Shown here: positions 52,557 through 61,964 of the stretch, one piece after another
Position numbering within the stretch: the first letter of the stretch is position 1
How the letters are laid out: every line of letters begins with the position of its first letter
DNA from: Flavobacterium circumlabens
GTDB lineage: Bacteria > Bacteroidota > Bacteroidia > Flavobacteriales > Flavobacteriaceae
Assembly: GCF_004345565.1 (NCBI RefSeq)
Contig: NZ_SLWA01000002.1
Location: 310,001 to 374,000, forward strand
Direction of reading: 5' to 3'
Length of the DNA: 64,000 nucleotides
Notes under the pieces: model-generated
What the model was told of the DNA's origin: nothing
The model's input: the letters and a program-made list of their open reading frames with translations, nothing else
Database searches by the model: none
Position numbers and translations under genes: made by a program

Positions 52557-55500
52557 TTAGTTAATAGAAATGGAAGGAAATTGTAATCGAATGGCGCTTT
52601 GATTGTACGTATGCATTGTTTCGGCATATTGTTTTTTTATGTCAATGGCCTGATTTAAAAAACTGATATACGTCCAATAGCTCATATCTCCACTGGCGTA
52701 GCTTTTCTGGGCTGTTGTAATAATTTGCTCCGCATATTGTAAACCTTCTTTTTGATAATAAGACAATCCTTTTTGTTGTTTTTCAAATTCATTTTGCAAT
52801 TCCTGCATTTGTAACTCCAGCGAGAATTTGTTTTTCTCTAATTCCAATTCTGATTGTGTAATATTTATGGCTGCAGCTTTCGCCTTTGCCGTATTCACGC
52901 CGCCAAATAACGGAATCTGCAAACCTGCCGTAAATCCCTGAAACAAGGATTTGGTATCAATGGTTTGTGCAAAGTAACCCAAGCCTACTTTAGGAGTTCG
53001 TTGTGCTTTATACACATTGGCTTCTTTCTGATAAACCGAAATTTGCTGCTGATGATAGTCCGCCACTAAGTTTTCTACCTTCGATTTATTGGAATCCGTT
53101 AGTATTGTAAATTGCAAAGAATTGGCAGCATCAGGAACTATGTTTTCCCTGGTTTGAACAAAATATTGCAGCTGTTTTTGATAAATAGTGAGATCATATT
53201 CCAATTGCTCTTTTTGGGTTTCAATTTCCTTCACTTTTGCCTTTGCGCTAATGACTTCTATATTTCCGCTTTCGCCAGTCTTAAAACGAAGCTCTGCATT
53301 TTTTAAAAACAAAGCGTAAACATCCAGTAATTCGGTGTTTAGTTTTTGAATAGATAGTCCGTAGAGATATTGATAATAGGCTAATGTAACGGCCTTTTCA
53401 ATTTCATATTCAGACATGGCTTTTCGCTTTTCGGCCAGTTTGACCAGTTCTTCCTGTAATTGCCGATTGGCTCTGGTAATTTTTCCAACGGGGAAATATT
53501 GCTGTACAGAAACATTACTGTCATAATCAGCACTATTGAATTGCCCGCCCTGATATTGTACCTGCAAAGGATCTGCCTGAAAAGCAGTCTTTTTAAGTAT
53601 CGTTTGTTTCTCTATTTCCTTATCGGCAATTTTTAAATTAAGATTATTAAATTTCGCCATTTCGATTGCTTTTTCCAATGAAACGGACTGCTTATTTTGG
53701 GCGAATGAGAAACTGCTTATAACTAATAGCATAAGTGTTACTATAGGTTTTATCATTTTTGATTTGATTTTAATTCTTTTTTCGGACAATAAGTAGAGTA
53801 TAGGCAAAACAATCAGTGTCAGGAGGGTTGCTGAAAATAAGCCGCCAATGACAACAGTAGCCAATGGTTTCTGAACTTCGGCACCACCGCTTGTAGATAA
53901 AGCCATCGGCAGGAAACCTAAAGAGGCTACAGCCGCAGTCATCAAAACAGGGCGTAATCTTGTTTTTGTTCCAATTAAAACGCGTTGTAAGGCATTGTCA
54001 ATTCCTTCCGATTTTAACTGATTGAAATACGAAATCAAAACAATTCCGTTAAGAACTGCGATTCCGAACAGCGCAATAAAACCAATTCCGGCCGAGATAC
54101 TAAAAGGCATGCCGCGCAGCCACAAAGCAAATACACCTCCAATAGCTGAAAGTGGAATTGCGGTAAAAATTAATGCTGCCTGTTTGATGCTTTTGAAGGT
54201 AAAATAAAGCAGCACCAAAATTAAGCTCAGGGCAATAGGCAAAGCAATAGAAAGCCGTTTGTTGGCTTCGATAAGATTTTCAAACTGACCTCCGTATGTA
54301 ACATAATAGCCTGCGGGAAGCTCGAATTTTTTGTCCAGTTTTTGCTGAATTTCCTCCACAACACTTTTTACATCACGTCCGCGAACATTTAATCCGATGG
54401 TGATCCGGCGTTTGCCATCTTCACGGCTTACCTGCACGGGACCCTGCTCATAGTCGATGGTTGCCACCTGCGAAAGAGGTACCTGCTGCCCGTTGGGTAG
54501 CGGAATAAACAAATTACTGACATCATTAATATCATTTCGGTTTTCCTTATTCATGCGGACGACAATATCAAATCGTTTGTTTTCTTCATAGATTTTGCCC
54601 GCCGCTTCTCCCGCAAATGAGGAGCGTATGATTTTATTTAAATCTTCTATGTTTAAACCGTATAGTGCAATTTTATCGTAATCGTACTTTATGGTAATCT
54701 GAGGCAATCCGGTTACTTTGTCGGCTTTTAAATCGCCAACGCCTTCAATTGTATTGATTTTCTGAATCAGTTCATTGGCCTTTCTTTCGAGAACGTCCAG
54801 ATTATCGCCAAATATTTTAATCGCAATATCACTTCGGCTGCCTGTCATTAATTCGTTAAAACGCATCTGGATGGGCTGTGAAACTTCAATATTGGCACCC
54901 GGGATTTTTTCCATTTCGGCTTTCATCAGATGCGCCAGATCTTCCCAGTTGTCAGCACTTGTCCATTCTTTTTTGTCTTTGAGGACAATAATCAAATCGC
55001 CGCTTTCTATTGGCATCGGATCGGTTGGAATTTCCCCGCTTCCGATCTTAGTAACAATCGTTTTAATTTCCGGAAATTTGGCCTTCAGCATTTTTTCATA
55101 CTGGGTTGTTGTTTTGATCATTTGAGATAAAGAACTCCCGGTCATGATGGTGGCATTGATAGACAAATCCCCTTCTTCTATGGTTGGAATAAATTCGCCT
55201 CCCATATTTTGAAAAATAACAATAGCGAAAAGAAACAAAGACAAAGCAATTCCTAAAACTATCTTTTTAAAGCGTAATGATTTTTCTAAAAACGGAGTGT
55301 ATATTTTTTCCAGCCAAGCCATCATTCGATCACTGAAATTGGTTTTATGTTCCGGATTTTTAGATAAAAACAAAGCACTCATCATTGGAATATAGGTGAG
55401 CGAAAGAATAAAAGCACCAATTACCGCAAAGCCAACTGTCATTGCCATTGGTTTAAACATCTTCCCTTCGGTTCCCACCAGAGCCAAAATAGGCAGGTAG

Positions 55501-56873
55501 ACGATTAAGATAATGATTTCTCCAAAGGCAGCACTATTCCGTATTTTGGACGCCGAAGCATAAACTTCTTCATCCATTTCGGGCTGTGTTAATCTAGTTT
55601 TCCTTTTTAGCTTTTGCATATGATGCATCGTGGCTTCAACGATAATTACCGCACCATCCACGATGATTCCGAAATCAATGGCACCCAGGCTCATTAAGTT
55701 TCCGCTTACGCCAAAGGCATTCATTAAAATCACCGCAAAAAGCATGGCCAGCGGAATGACAGAGGCGACAATTAACCCAGCGCGAAGATTTCCGAGAAAT
55801 AAAATCAGGACAAAAATTACGATTAAAGCCCCTTCAAGCAGGTTTTTGGTAACCGTTCCAATGGCATTATCAACCAGTTTGCTTCTGTCAATAAAGGCTT
55901 CGGCCACAACACCTTCGGGTAACATTTTGTTGATCTGAATCATTTTTTCTTTCACACGTTCAACAACGGCTTTCGAATTTTCTCCTTTGAGCATTAGCGT
56001 TAAGCCGCCCACGATTTCCCCTTTTCCATCTTTGGTGGTTGCCCCGAAACGAATGGCGTTTCCGGGCTGAACGCTGGCGACATCACGAATTAAAATAGGG
56101 GTGTCGTTTCGGTTTTTAACCACAATATTGCCAATATCCTTAATTCCGGAAGCCATACCGACACCACGGATGAAATAAGCAAATTCATCTTTTTCGATAT
56201 AAGCCCCGCCGGTGTTCTGGTTGTTTTTTTCGAGGGCATCAAAGATTTCTGTAATCGTTACTCCGGAACTGTTTAAGCGGTTGGGATCGACGGCAATTTC
56301 GTATTGTTTGACACTTCCTCCCCAGGTACTTACTTCAGCAACACCTTTCACACCCTGTAACTGAGGCACAATGATCCAGTCCTGAATGGTTCTTAAACTG
56401 GTTGCATTGTATTTGTTTTCATAGCCTTTTTTGGCATACACATCATATTGGTAGATTTCACCTAAACCGGTTGTAATCGGAGCTAATTCCGGTGTCCCGG
56501 CATATTTTGGAATGTTTTCCTCTGCTTGTTTTAACCGCTGAAAAACTTGTTCACGGGCCCAGTACGTATCTGCATTTTCTTCAAAAACAACAGTTACGAC
56601 CGATAAGCCAAAACGGGAAATGCTTCGGAGTTCGATGACTTTTGGAATTGTTTTTACGGCCTGTTCCAGCGGATACGTTATTAACTGTTCTACTTCCTGA
56701 CTCGCCAGTGTTGGAGCAGTCGTTATAATTTGTACCTGATTGTTGGTAATATCAGGAAGAGCGTCTAACGGTAAATTTTTAAGCGAATAACTTCCCCAGG
56801 CGATAAGAATCAGGGTAAGTAAAAGTATAATGAATTTATTCTTTATACTGAATTGTATAATTTTATCGAGCAT
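52557..56873 (-). CDS. CzcA-type RND metal pump fused to a TolC-like outer-membrane factor
   Basis: The 1438-residue product has two parts. Residues 1-1039 are a complete heavy-metal RND pump (start MLDKIIQFSIKNKFIIL, then LPLDALPDITNNQVQI, the proton-relay region GAIDFGIIVDGAVIIVE, ending LPILYLLSEKRIKIKSK). From Met1040 an uninterrupted continuation starts with a signal-peptide-like sequence (IKPIVTLMLLVISSFSFAQ) and a TolC/CzcC-type outer-membrane factor (SLEKAIEMAKFNNLNLKI, GLQIPLFGG). The whole pump-and-channel part of a tripartite exporter is thus one frame. Export of Zn2+, Co2+, Cd2+ or Cu+ is likely; the metal cannot be told. Confidence 0.92.
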   Translation of the reverse strand: MLDKIIQFSIKNKFIILLLTLILIAWGSYSLKNLPLDALPDITNNQVQIITTAPTLASQEVEQLITYPLEQAVKTIPKVIELRSISRFGLSVVTVVFEENADTYWAREQVFQRLKQAEENIPKYAGTPELAPITTGLGEIYQYDVYAKKGYENKYNATSLRTIQDWIIVPQLQGVKGVAEVSTWGGSVKQYEIAVDPNRLNSSGVTITEIFDALEKNNQNTGGAYIEKDEFAYFIRGVGMASGIKDIGNIVVKNRNDTPILIRDVASVQPGNAIRFGATTKDGKGEIVGGLTLMLKGENSKAVVERVKEKMIQINKMLPEGVVAEAFIDRSKLVDNAIGTVTKNLLEGALIVIFVLILFLGNLRAGLIVASVIPLAMLFAVILMNAFGVSGNLMSLGAIDFGIIVDGAVIIVEATMHHMQKLKRKTRLTQPEMDEEVYASASKIRNSAAFGEIIILIVYLPILALVGTEGKMFKPMAMTVGFAVIGAFILSLTYIPMMSALFLSKNPEHKTNFSDRMMAWLEKIYTPFLEKSLRFKKIVLGIALSLFLFAIVIFQNMGGEFIPTIEEGDLSINATIMTGSSLSQMIKTTTQYEKMLKAKFPEIKTIVTKIGSGEIPTDPMPIESGDLIIVLKDKKEWTSADNWEDLAHLMKAEMEKIPGANIEVSQPIQMRFNELMTGSRSDIAIKIFGDNLDVLERKANELIQKINTIEGVGDLKADKVTGLPQITIKYDYDKIALYGLNIEDLNKIIRSSFAGEAAGKIYEENKRFDIVVRMNKENRNDINDVSNLFIPLPNGQQVPLSQVATIDYEQGPVQVSREDGKRRITIGLNVRGRDVKSVVEEIQQKLDKKFELPAGYYVTYGGQFENLIEANKRLSIALPIALSLILVLLYFTFKSIKQAALIFTAIPLSAIGGVFALWLRGMPFSISAGIGFIALFGIAVLNGIVLISYFNQLKSEGIDNALQRVLIGTKTRLRPVLMTAAVASLGFLPMALSTSGGAEVQKPLATVVIGGLFSATLLTLIVLPILYLLSEKRIKIKSKMIKPIVTLMLLVISSFSFAQNKQSVSLEKAIEMAKFNNLNLKIADKEIEKQTILKKTAFQADPLQVQYQGGQFNSADYDSNVSVQQYFPVGKITRANRQLQEELVKLAEKRKAMSEYEIEKAVTLAYYQYLYGLSIQKLNTELLDVYALFLKNAELRFKTGESGNIEVISAKAKVKEIETQKEQLEYDLTIYQKQLQYFVQTRENIVPDAANSLQFTILTDSNKSKVENLVADYHQQQISVYQKEANVYKAQRTPKVGLGYFAQTIDTKSLFQGFTAGLQIPLFGGVNTAKAKAAAINITQSELELEKNKFSLELQMQELQNEFEKQQKGLSYYQKEGLQYAEQIITTAQKSYASGDMSYWTYISFLNQAIDIKKQYAETMHTYNQSAIRLQFPSISIN

Positions 56874-56967
56874 TTTTTGAATATAATGAATGAGAAATCA
56901 GACGGAATACGCCTGTTTTTTTTGTGGTAAGTCCACAACATCCTGACCCGAAATTATCGGGGCATCA

Positions 56968-57294
56968 TTATACGATCTGAGGCGGTTGCCAGATACTTCC
57001 GTAGAAATTGGAAGTAAGAATGGAATGGTAAGACGATAATGGTTTTTTAATGAGAGGAATACTTTCATCAAAAGACCACGTAATCACCGGAGTTGTATTG
57101 AGTACTTGCGCGGCACAACAGCTGCAGGTACAAAAAGGAGGACAAAGATCTGATTCCTTTTCGTGAGAGGTACTGTCAGTTTGCGATACCGTTTCGTTGG
57201 TATGCACAATGCCCTCACTTTGTAGGGAATCTGCGCACGGCAAAGACGATAGCACGATTAAATAAACTGATAATATGATGTTAATCCATTTCAC
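56968..57294 (-). CDS. Small Cys-rich periplasmic protein heading the metal operon
   Basis: A 108-residue protein with a signal-like N-terminus (MKWINIILSVYLIVLSSLPC) and a cysteine-rich block CPPFCTCSCC (about residues 71-80) preceded by His/Glu/Asp residues. The C-terminal half (SILTSNFYGSIWQPPQIV) is conserved-looking. Such short proteins are commonly found just upstream of CzcCBA-like genes in Bacteroidota; metal sensing or delivery is plausible but unproven. The gene lies 94 bases upstream of the RND pump gene and follows a promoter-like box. Confidence 0.75.
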   Translation of the reverse strand: MKWINIILSVYLIVLSSLPCADSLQSEGIVHTNETVSQTDSTSHEKESDLCPPFCTCSCCAAQVLNTTPVITWSFDESIPLIKKPLSSYHSILTSNFYGSIWQPPQIV

Positions 57295-57325
57295 GGAGGT
57301 AAAGATAAGGATAAATGTTTTAGGG

Positions 57326-57333
57326 CAAAATTA
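57326..57333 (-). promoter_or_regulatory. Metal-operon promoter -7 box
   Basis: Minus-strand TAATTTTG; the transcript would start near 57320, about 25 bases before the small Cys-rich gene. Confidence 0.4.
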
Positions 57334-57369
57334 TAATCCTGTTATTTAATAGATTAGATTTTTGTAAAG

Positions 57370-58464
57370 TTAAATCAGTTCAAAACGCAAAGTTTCGCTT
57401 TCTGTTCCATTTATAATAATCGATAATTCATGAATTCCGGTATGAAAAACACGGGTAGTAATGATCCGGAACGACTGATTTCTTTCAACTTTTACCAATT
57501 GGTGCGGCTGATAGGTTTTCTCGCTTATCTTGAAGACTTTTTTCGCCAGATGCCCTTTTGCTTTTTTGTAATAAACAGCATATTCCAAACGAACTGTTTT
57601 AGGTTCCTTGTTGAGGTTTTTTAAATGAAATTGAAACTGTAAAGCGTCCCCGGTTTTTACAATGGGCGTTTTGATTTCAAAAGCAGAAAGTTCAATATTC
57701 GAACTTTCTAAGCCATAATGACTCAGAATTTCAGGATGTCCCTGTTTCAGTAAAGTTCTGCAGCCATGTTTGATAATTCCGTCTGTTTCTTTACTCAAAC
57801 CTTTCCATTTTTGGGCAATTCCCAGAACGGTCTGAGGATTGTCTTTGGCAATATCATTCAGGTTATTGGCAACGCTTCGGCGTACATATTCTGATGGATC
57901 ATTTTTAAGGTTTTCCAGGATGGGCAGAATAGAGTCGGGATCTTTTTTTAAGTACGGAATTGCCATTGCCCAAGGTAATCTCGGACGGCTTCCTTCACTC
58001 GACAGTCTTCGTACGTGATGGTTTTGGTGCAGTGACCATTTTGTCATTTCTTCAATCATTTTTTCTTTATATTTTAAAATGAAAGGACGGACGGCAAATT
58101 CACAGCTGATAAATTGCGTGATGGAAACAAAGGCTTTCGCCGAAGTTTTGAAGTCTTCCAGACCATACATTTCGATATAATCAGCAAAGAAAATAAACGC
58201 CAGATTTCCCTCTGTAAATTTATTTTTTAGATTTTCAATGATTTTATCGATTAAAGAAACGGCTTCCGGAAAGTTTTCAGGCATGAATTGATGGAAAACT
58301 ACTGTGGTATATTTCATGCGGTCTTTCCATTCTTTTTGGGCAAAATCACCTTCATAAATAGTAGCGATGAATTTTTGCTTGTCAAATGCCGGATGTATTT
58401 CGGCTACAGCCTGACCCAATTTTTCGTAAAAAGTAACCGAATAAATATCTTTAATTAATCCCAT
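57370..58464 (-). CDS. AlkD-like DNA alkylation repair protein (HEAT repeats)
   Basis: The 364-residue protein is a HEAT-repeat alpha-solenoid of the AlkC/AlkD class: WSLHQNHHVRRLSSEGSRPR, ILENLKNDPSEYVRRSVANN and GLSKETDGIIKHGCRTLLKQ are repeat segments with a basic DNA-binding face. A C-terminal beta-sandwich extension (about 255-364, SAFEIKTPIVKTGDALQFQF) is added, which AlkC-type members also carry. It should remove N3/N7-alkylpurines from DNA; the activity is by homology only. Confidence 0.83.
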   Translation of the reverse strand: MGLIKDIYSVTFYEKLGQAVAEIHPAFDKQKFIATIYEGDFAQKEWKDRMKYTTVVFHQFMPENFPEAVSLIDKIIENLKNKFTEGNLAFIFFADYIEMYGLEDFKTSAKAFVSITQFISCEFAVRPFILKYKEKMIEEMTKWSLHQNHHVRRLSSEGSRPRLPWAMAIPYLKKDPDSILPILENLKNDPSEYVRRSVANNLNDIAKDNPQTVLGIAQKWKGLSKETDGIIKHGCRTLLKQGHPEILSHYGLESSNIELSAFEIKTPIVKTGDALQFQFHLKNLNKEPKTVRLEYAVYYKKAKGHLAKKVFKISEKTYQPHQLVKVERNQSFRIITTRVFHTGIHELSIIINGTESETLRFELI

Positions 58465-58698
58465 GATTTTGTTTGAATGAACTTCAAAGATATTTAATGT
58501 TCCTAATTCACAGTCAACAAAAAAGAAAAAATTTAAACGATTTGGAAATGGGAAAATGAAGCTTTATCGGACATAAAACGAAATCTCTTAACGGTGAAAA
58601 AAAGAAGTATTTGATGTGTTAAAAAAACTTTTCATCGGAGTTGAATTTTCAAATCCACAAAATATGTCCTACTTTAGCATCTCATAAAATTTTAAAAA

Positions 58699-59556
58699 AT
58701 GATTAGCGAATTACAATTTCAAACTGAATTACAACTATTGATCAGCAATGCCATTAGGGAAGATGTTGGTACGGGCGATTACAGTTCGTTGGCTTGTATT
58801 CCGGAATCAGCGCACGGTCAGGCTAAATTATTGGTAAAAGATCAGGGCATTATTGCAGGTGTTGCGCTTGCAAAAATGGTTTTTGAATATGTAGATCCTG
58901 CTTTAAAAATTAAAACATTTATAGAAGACGGTACACACGTAGAATACGGTGAGGTTGTTTTTGAAGTTTCAGGCAGCTCCCAATCCATTCTGAAAGCAGA
59001 AAGAGTAGTTCTGAATACAATGCAGCGTATGTCTGCCATTGCAACTAAAACAAACCAATACGTTCAGCTTTTAGAAGGAACTGGTGCCAAAATACTCGAT
59101 ACACGTAAAACAACTCCAAATTTCAGGGCTGCTGAAAAATGGGCAGTGAAAATAGGCGGAGGTGAAAATCATCGTTTTGCACTTTACGATATGGTGATGC
59201 TAAAAGACAATCATATTGATTTTGCAGGCGGAATTACACTTGCCATAAAGAAAACTAAGGAATATTTGAAATCCAATAATTTAGATTTGAAAATTATTGT
59301 GGAAGCCCGAAATTTAGATGAAATACGTGAAATTTTGCTCAGCGATGGTGTTCACAGAATCCTGATTGACAATTTCAATTACGAAGATACCAAAACTGCC
59401 GTACAATTAATCGGCACTAAATGTCAGACGGAATCTTCCGGAAATATCAACGAAAAAACCATCCGTGAATATGCGTTATGTGGGGTGAATTATATTTCAT
59501 CCGGCGCTTTGACACACTCCGTTTACAACATGGATTTAAGTTTGAAGGCGTTTTAA
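58699..59556 (+). CDS. nadC: Nicotinate-nucleotide pyrophosphorylase (carboxylating)
   Basis: The 285-residue quinolinate phosphoribosyltransferase makes nicotinate mononucleotide in NAD synthesis. Motifs: EDVGTGDYSSLACIP, LLVKDQGIIAGV, AERVVLNTMQRMSAIAT, LDTRKTTPNFRAAEKWAV, GGGENHRFALYDMVMLKDNH, VEARNLDEI and ISSGALTHSV. Length is standard. It starts a + strand run of genes that includes the BrkB-type protein, though 90 bases separate them. Confidence 0.97.
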   Translation: MISELQFQTELQLLISNAIREDVGTGDYSSLACIPESAHGQAKLLVKDQGIIAGVALAKMVFEYVDPALKIKTFIEDGTHVEYGEVVFEVSGSSQSILKAERVVLNTMQRMSAIATKTNQYVQLLEGTGAKILDTRKTTPNFRAAEKWAVKIGGGENHRFALYDMVMLKDNHIDFAGGITLAIKKTKEYLKSNNLDLKIIVEARNLDEIREILLSDGVHRILIDNFNYEDTKTAVQLIGTKCQTESSGNINEKTIREYALCGVNYISSGALTHSVYNMDLSLKAF

Positions 59557-59646
59557 AAAGAGTTATGAGTTATAAGCTATGAATTGAAATTTAAAATTAA
59601 AGTCTAATAATCTACAGTCTAAAATCCAAAATCTAAAATAATAATT

Positions 59647-60567
59647 ATGTCTAAAGAGATAGAAGACCGGATCGAAAAAATTCCGGTATTGCGCTCTGTA
59701 ATTGGGATTTTCAAGAAAATAAAATTACCCTGGTTAGAAGGGTTTTCATTATACGATTTGCTGGAATTGTACACTTTAGGAATTCTGGAAGGTGCTTTTT
59801 CCTACCACGCCAGCGCGGTTTCATTCAGTTTTTTTATGGCGTTGTTCCCTTTCGCGTTATTTATTTTAAACTTAATTCCTTTTATTCCGATTGAAGGATT
59901 TCAGGCAGATTTTTTGCAGTTCGTACAGCAGGGTGTTCCTCCAAATACCTACGATGCGATCAGTAAAATTATCAGCGATATTTTAAATAATAGTCATTCG
60001 GGTTTATTGTCTTCGGGTTTTTTACTTTCTATTTTTTTGATGGCAAACGGTATTAACGGAATTTTGAGTGGCTTTGAATCTTCAAAACACGTGTTTGATA
60101 AAAGAGGGTTTTTCAGTCAGTATTTAGCAGCACTGGCCATTTCGCTTCTTATGACCATTATTCTGTTTGTGACAGTAGCAACAATTGTAGTTTTCGAGGT
60201 CTTTATTCAGAAAACAATCATTCAGGATGTGCTGAGTGACCGCATTCCGCTGATCATATTAGGGCGTTATGCCTTCGTTATATTAATGATTCTTATAACA
60301 TCCTCAATATTATTGCGTTATGGTACAAGACAGTATAATAAAGTGCCTTTTATCAGCATAGGTTCTGTTTTTACGACGATATTAATTGTTATATCTTCGT
60401 TCTTTTTTGGGATTTGGGTTATAAAATTCTCAAAATATAACGAACTTTATGGTTCAATTGGGACATTATTAATTCTAATGTTTTATATTTGGATAAACTG
60501 TATGATTCTGCTTTTGGGGTTTGAACTGAACGCCACTGTCAGAAAATTAAAACAAAAAAATAAATAA
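59647..60567 (+). CDS. YihY/BrkB-family inner-membrane protein
   Basis: A 306-residue protein with six membrane helices and the family features: EGAFSYHASAVSFSFFMALFPFALFIL near the start, LSGFESSKHVFDKRGFF, and YGSIGTLLILMFYIWINCMILLLGFELNA at the end. Earlier called ribonuclease BN; that activity is not supported and the role remains unclear. It ends 4 bases before the DUF2147 gene. Confidence 0.9.
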   Translation: MSKEIEDRIEKIPVLRSVIGIFKKIKLPWLEGFSLYDLLELYTLGILEGAFSYHASAVSFSFFMALFPFALFILNLIPFIPIEGFQADFLQFVQQGVPPNTYDAISKIISDILNNSHSGLLSSGFLLSIFLMANGINGILSGFESSKHVFDKRGFFSQYLAALAISLLMTIILFVTVATIVVFEVFIQKTIIQDVLSDRIPLIILGRYAFVILMILITSSILLRYGTRQYNKVPFISIGSVFTTILIVISSFFFGIWVIKFSKYNELYGSIGTLLILMFYIWINCMILLLGFELNATVRKLKQKNK

Positions 60568-60571
60568 TATT

Positions 60572-61003
60572 ATGAAAAATTGGATGTTAACAATTGGAGT
60601 GTTTTTTCTAACATTAGGCACTATTCAGAGTCAGAGTGTCATTGGAAAATGGAAAACAATTGACGACGAAACGGGTGAAGCAAAATCAATTGTAGAGGTT
60701 TACGAGAAATCAGGAAAAGTATATGGAAAGGTAGTAGAAATACTTCGTGCCGACCATAAAAAAGATATCTGTTCAAAATGCAGCGGAGCTGAAAAGAACA
60801 AACCAATTTTGGGGATGATTATTATTAACGGTCTTAAGAAAGACGGTGATGAATATAACGGAGGAAGTATTCTGGATCCTACAAATGGTAAAAAATACAA
60901 ATGTTATATCACATTAGATTCTGCTGATAAACTAAAACTTCGCGGTTATGTTGGCGTGGCCATAATGGGCAGAACGCAATATTGGACAAGAGTAAAAAAT
61001 TAA
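60572..61003 (+). CDS. DUF2147 secreted protein
   Basis: A 143-residue protein with signal peptide (MKNWMLTIGVFFLTLGTIQSQ) and a DUF2147 lipocalin-like domain: IGKWKTIDDETGEAKSIVEV, a Cys pair in DICSKCSG, GGSILDPTNGKKYKC and LRGYVGVAIMGRTQYWTRV at the end. Function unknown. It follows the BrkB-type gene by 4 bases and precedes the beta-lactamase by 20, so all three are probably co-transcribed. Confidence 0.9.
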   Translation: MKNWMLTIGVFFLTLGTIQSQSVIGKWKTIDDETGEAKSIVEVYEKSGKVYGKVVEILRADHKKDICSKCSGAEKNKPILGMIIINGLKKDGDEYNGGSILDPTNGKKYKCYITLDSADKLKLRGYVGVAIMGRTQYWTRVKN

Positions 61004-61023
61004 TTTCTTTTTGATTCTTCAAC

Positions 61024-61779
61024 ATGCGAAAAGTAGTATCGATACTCGTATTCTTATTAGCATTGTCAAACAGTTTTGGACAATCTAAACATACAGCACT
61101 ACCAATAAGTCATCTAACAGGTGACTTTTATGTTTATAAAACATTTCACGATTATAAAGGAACCCTGATTTCTGCCAACGCCATGTATCTGGTTACAGAT
61201 AAGGGCGTTGTGCTGTTTGATGCTCCCTGGGACGAAACACAATTTCAACCGTTGTTAGACAGCATAAAAGCGAAACATCATAAAGAGGTTATTATGTGTT
61301 TTGCAACGCATTCCCATGATGACAGAGCAGGAGGGATAGCATTCTACAGACAAAAAGGAATTAAAACCTATACCGGAAAACTCACGGATGAAATTTTAAA
61401 GAAAGAAAATAAGCCCAGAGCCGAATTTGTAATTCCGGACGACAGCATATTTACCGTAGGGCAATATAAGTTTGAAGTATATTACCCCGGAAAAGGACAT
61501 GCGCCAGATAATATTGTGGCGTGGTTTGCTAAAGAAAAAGTACTTTACGGTGCTTGTTTTATAAAGAGTACCGAAGCAAAGGATCTTGGCTATTTAGGAG
61601 ATTCTGATGTGAAGGAATGGGAAAAGTCAATTAAGAAAGTGCAGGCCAAATTTAAAAATCCAATATATATTATTCCGGGGCATGAAGGCTGGGAAAATAC
61701 AGCATCGCTGAATCATACTTTAAAAATGGTGAAGGAATATAATATTTTAAAAGCTTCGGATAAAGTAGAGAAAAAGTAA
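61024..61779 (+). CDS. Subclass B1 metallo-beta-lactamase
   Basis: The 251-residue secreted enzyme (signal peptide ending NSFGQ) has all six zinc ligands of subclass B1: His96, His98 and Asp100 in THSHDDRAGG, His159 in GKGHAPDN, Cys178 in GACFIKS and His220 in IPGHEGW; Lys181 follows the Cys as usual. The HSHDDRAGG form is typical of flavobacterial chromosomal enzymes (BlaB, IND and JOHN types). It is predicted to hydrolyse penicillins and carbapenems in the periplasm. It lies last in a housekeeping-like operon with no mobile element nearby, which points to an intrinsic gene. Confidence 0.94.
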   Translation: MRKVVSILVFLLALSNSFGQSKHTALPISHLTGDFYVYKTFHDYKGTLISANAMYLVTDKGVVLFDAPWDETQFQPLLDSIKAKHHKEVIMCFATHSHDDRAGGIAFYRQKGIKTYTGKLTDEILKKENKPRAEFVIPDDSIFTVGQYKFEVYYPGKGHAPDNIVAWFAKEKVLYGACFIKSTEAKDLGYLGDSDVKEWEKSIKKVQAKFKNPIYIIPGHEGWENTASLNHTLKMVKEYNILKASDKVEKK

Positions 61780-61816
61780 TTGATGAATTCCTGTTATTGG
61801 AATTTCGGTAAATATT

Positions 61817-61847
61817 TTGGGTACTTACTGACGGAGTATTAACTTTG
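61817..61847 (+). promoter_or_regulatory. priA promoter
   Basis: TTG (61817-61819), 20-base spacer, TAACTTTG (61840-61847): a full Bacteroidota promoter match. The expected leader before the priA ATG is about 110 bases, longer than in the other genes here. Confidence 0.55.
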
Positions 61848-61964
61848 TCAGGAATCCGGTTCATTTTGTGTATTATTTATCGAAAGCGGTTCTTACAGGC
61901 AGTACAGAAAAATCCAATTCGAAAAGAATTAGTTTTTAATTATTTCGAAACTATAAAAAAGTCA

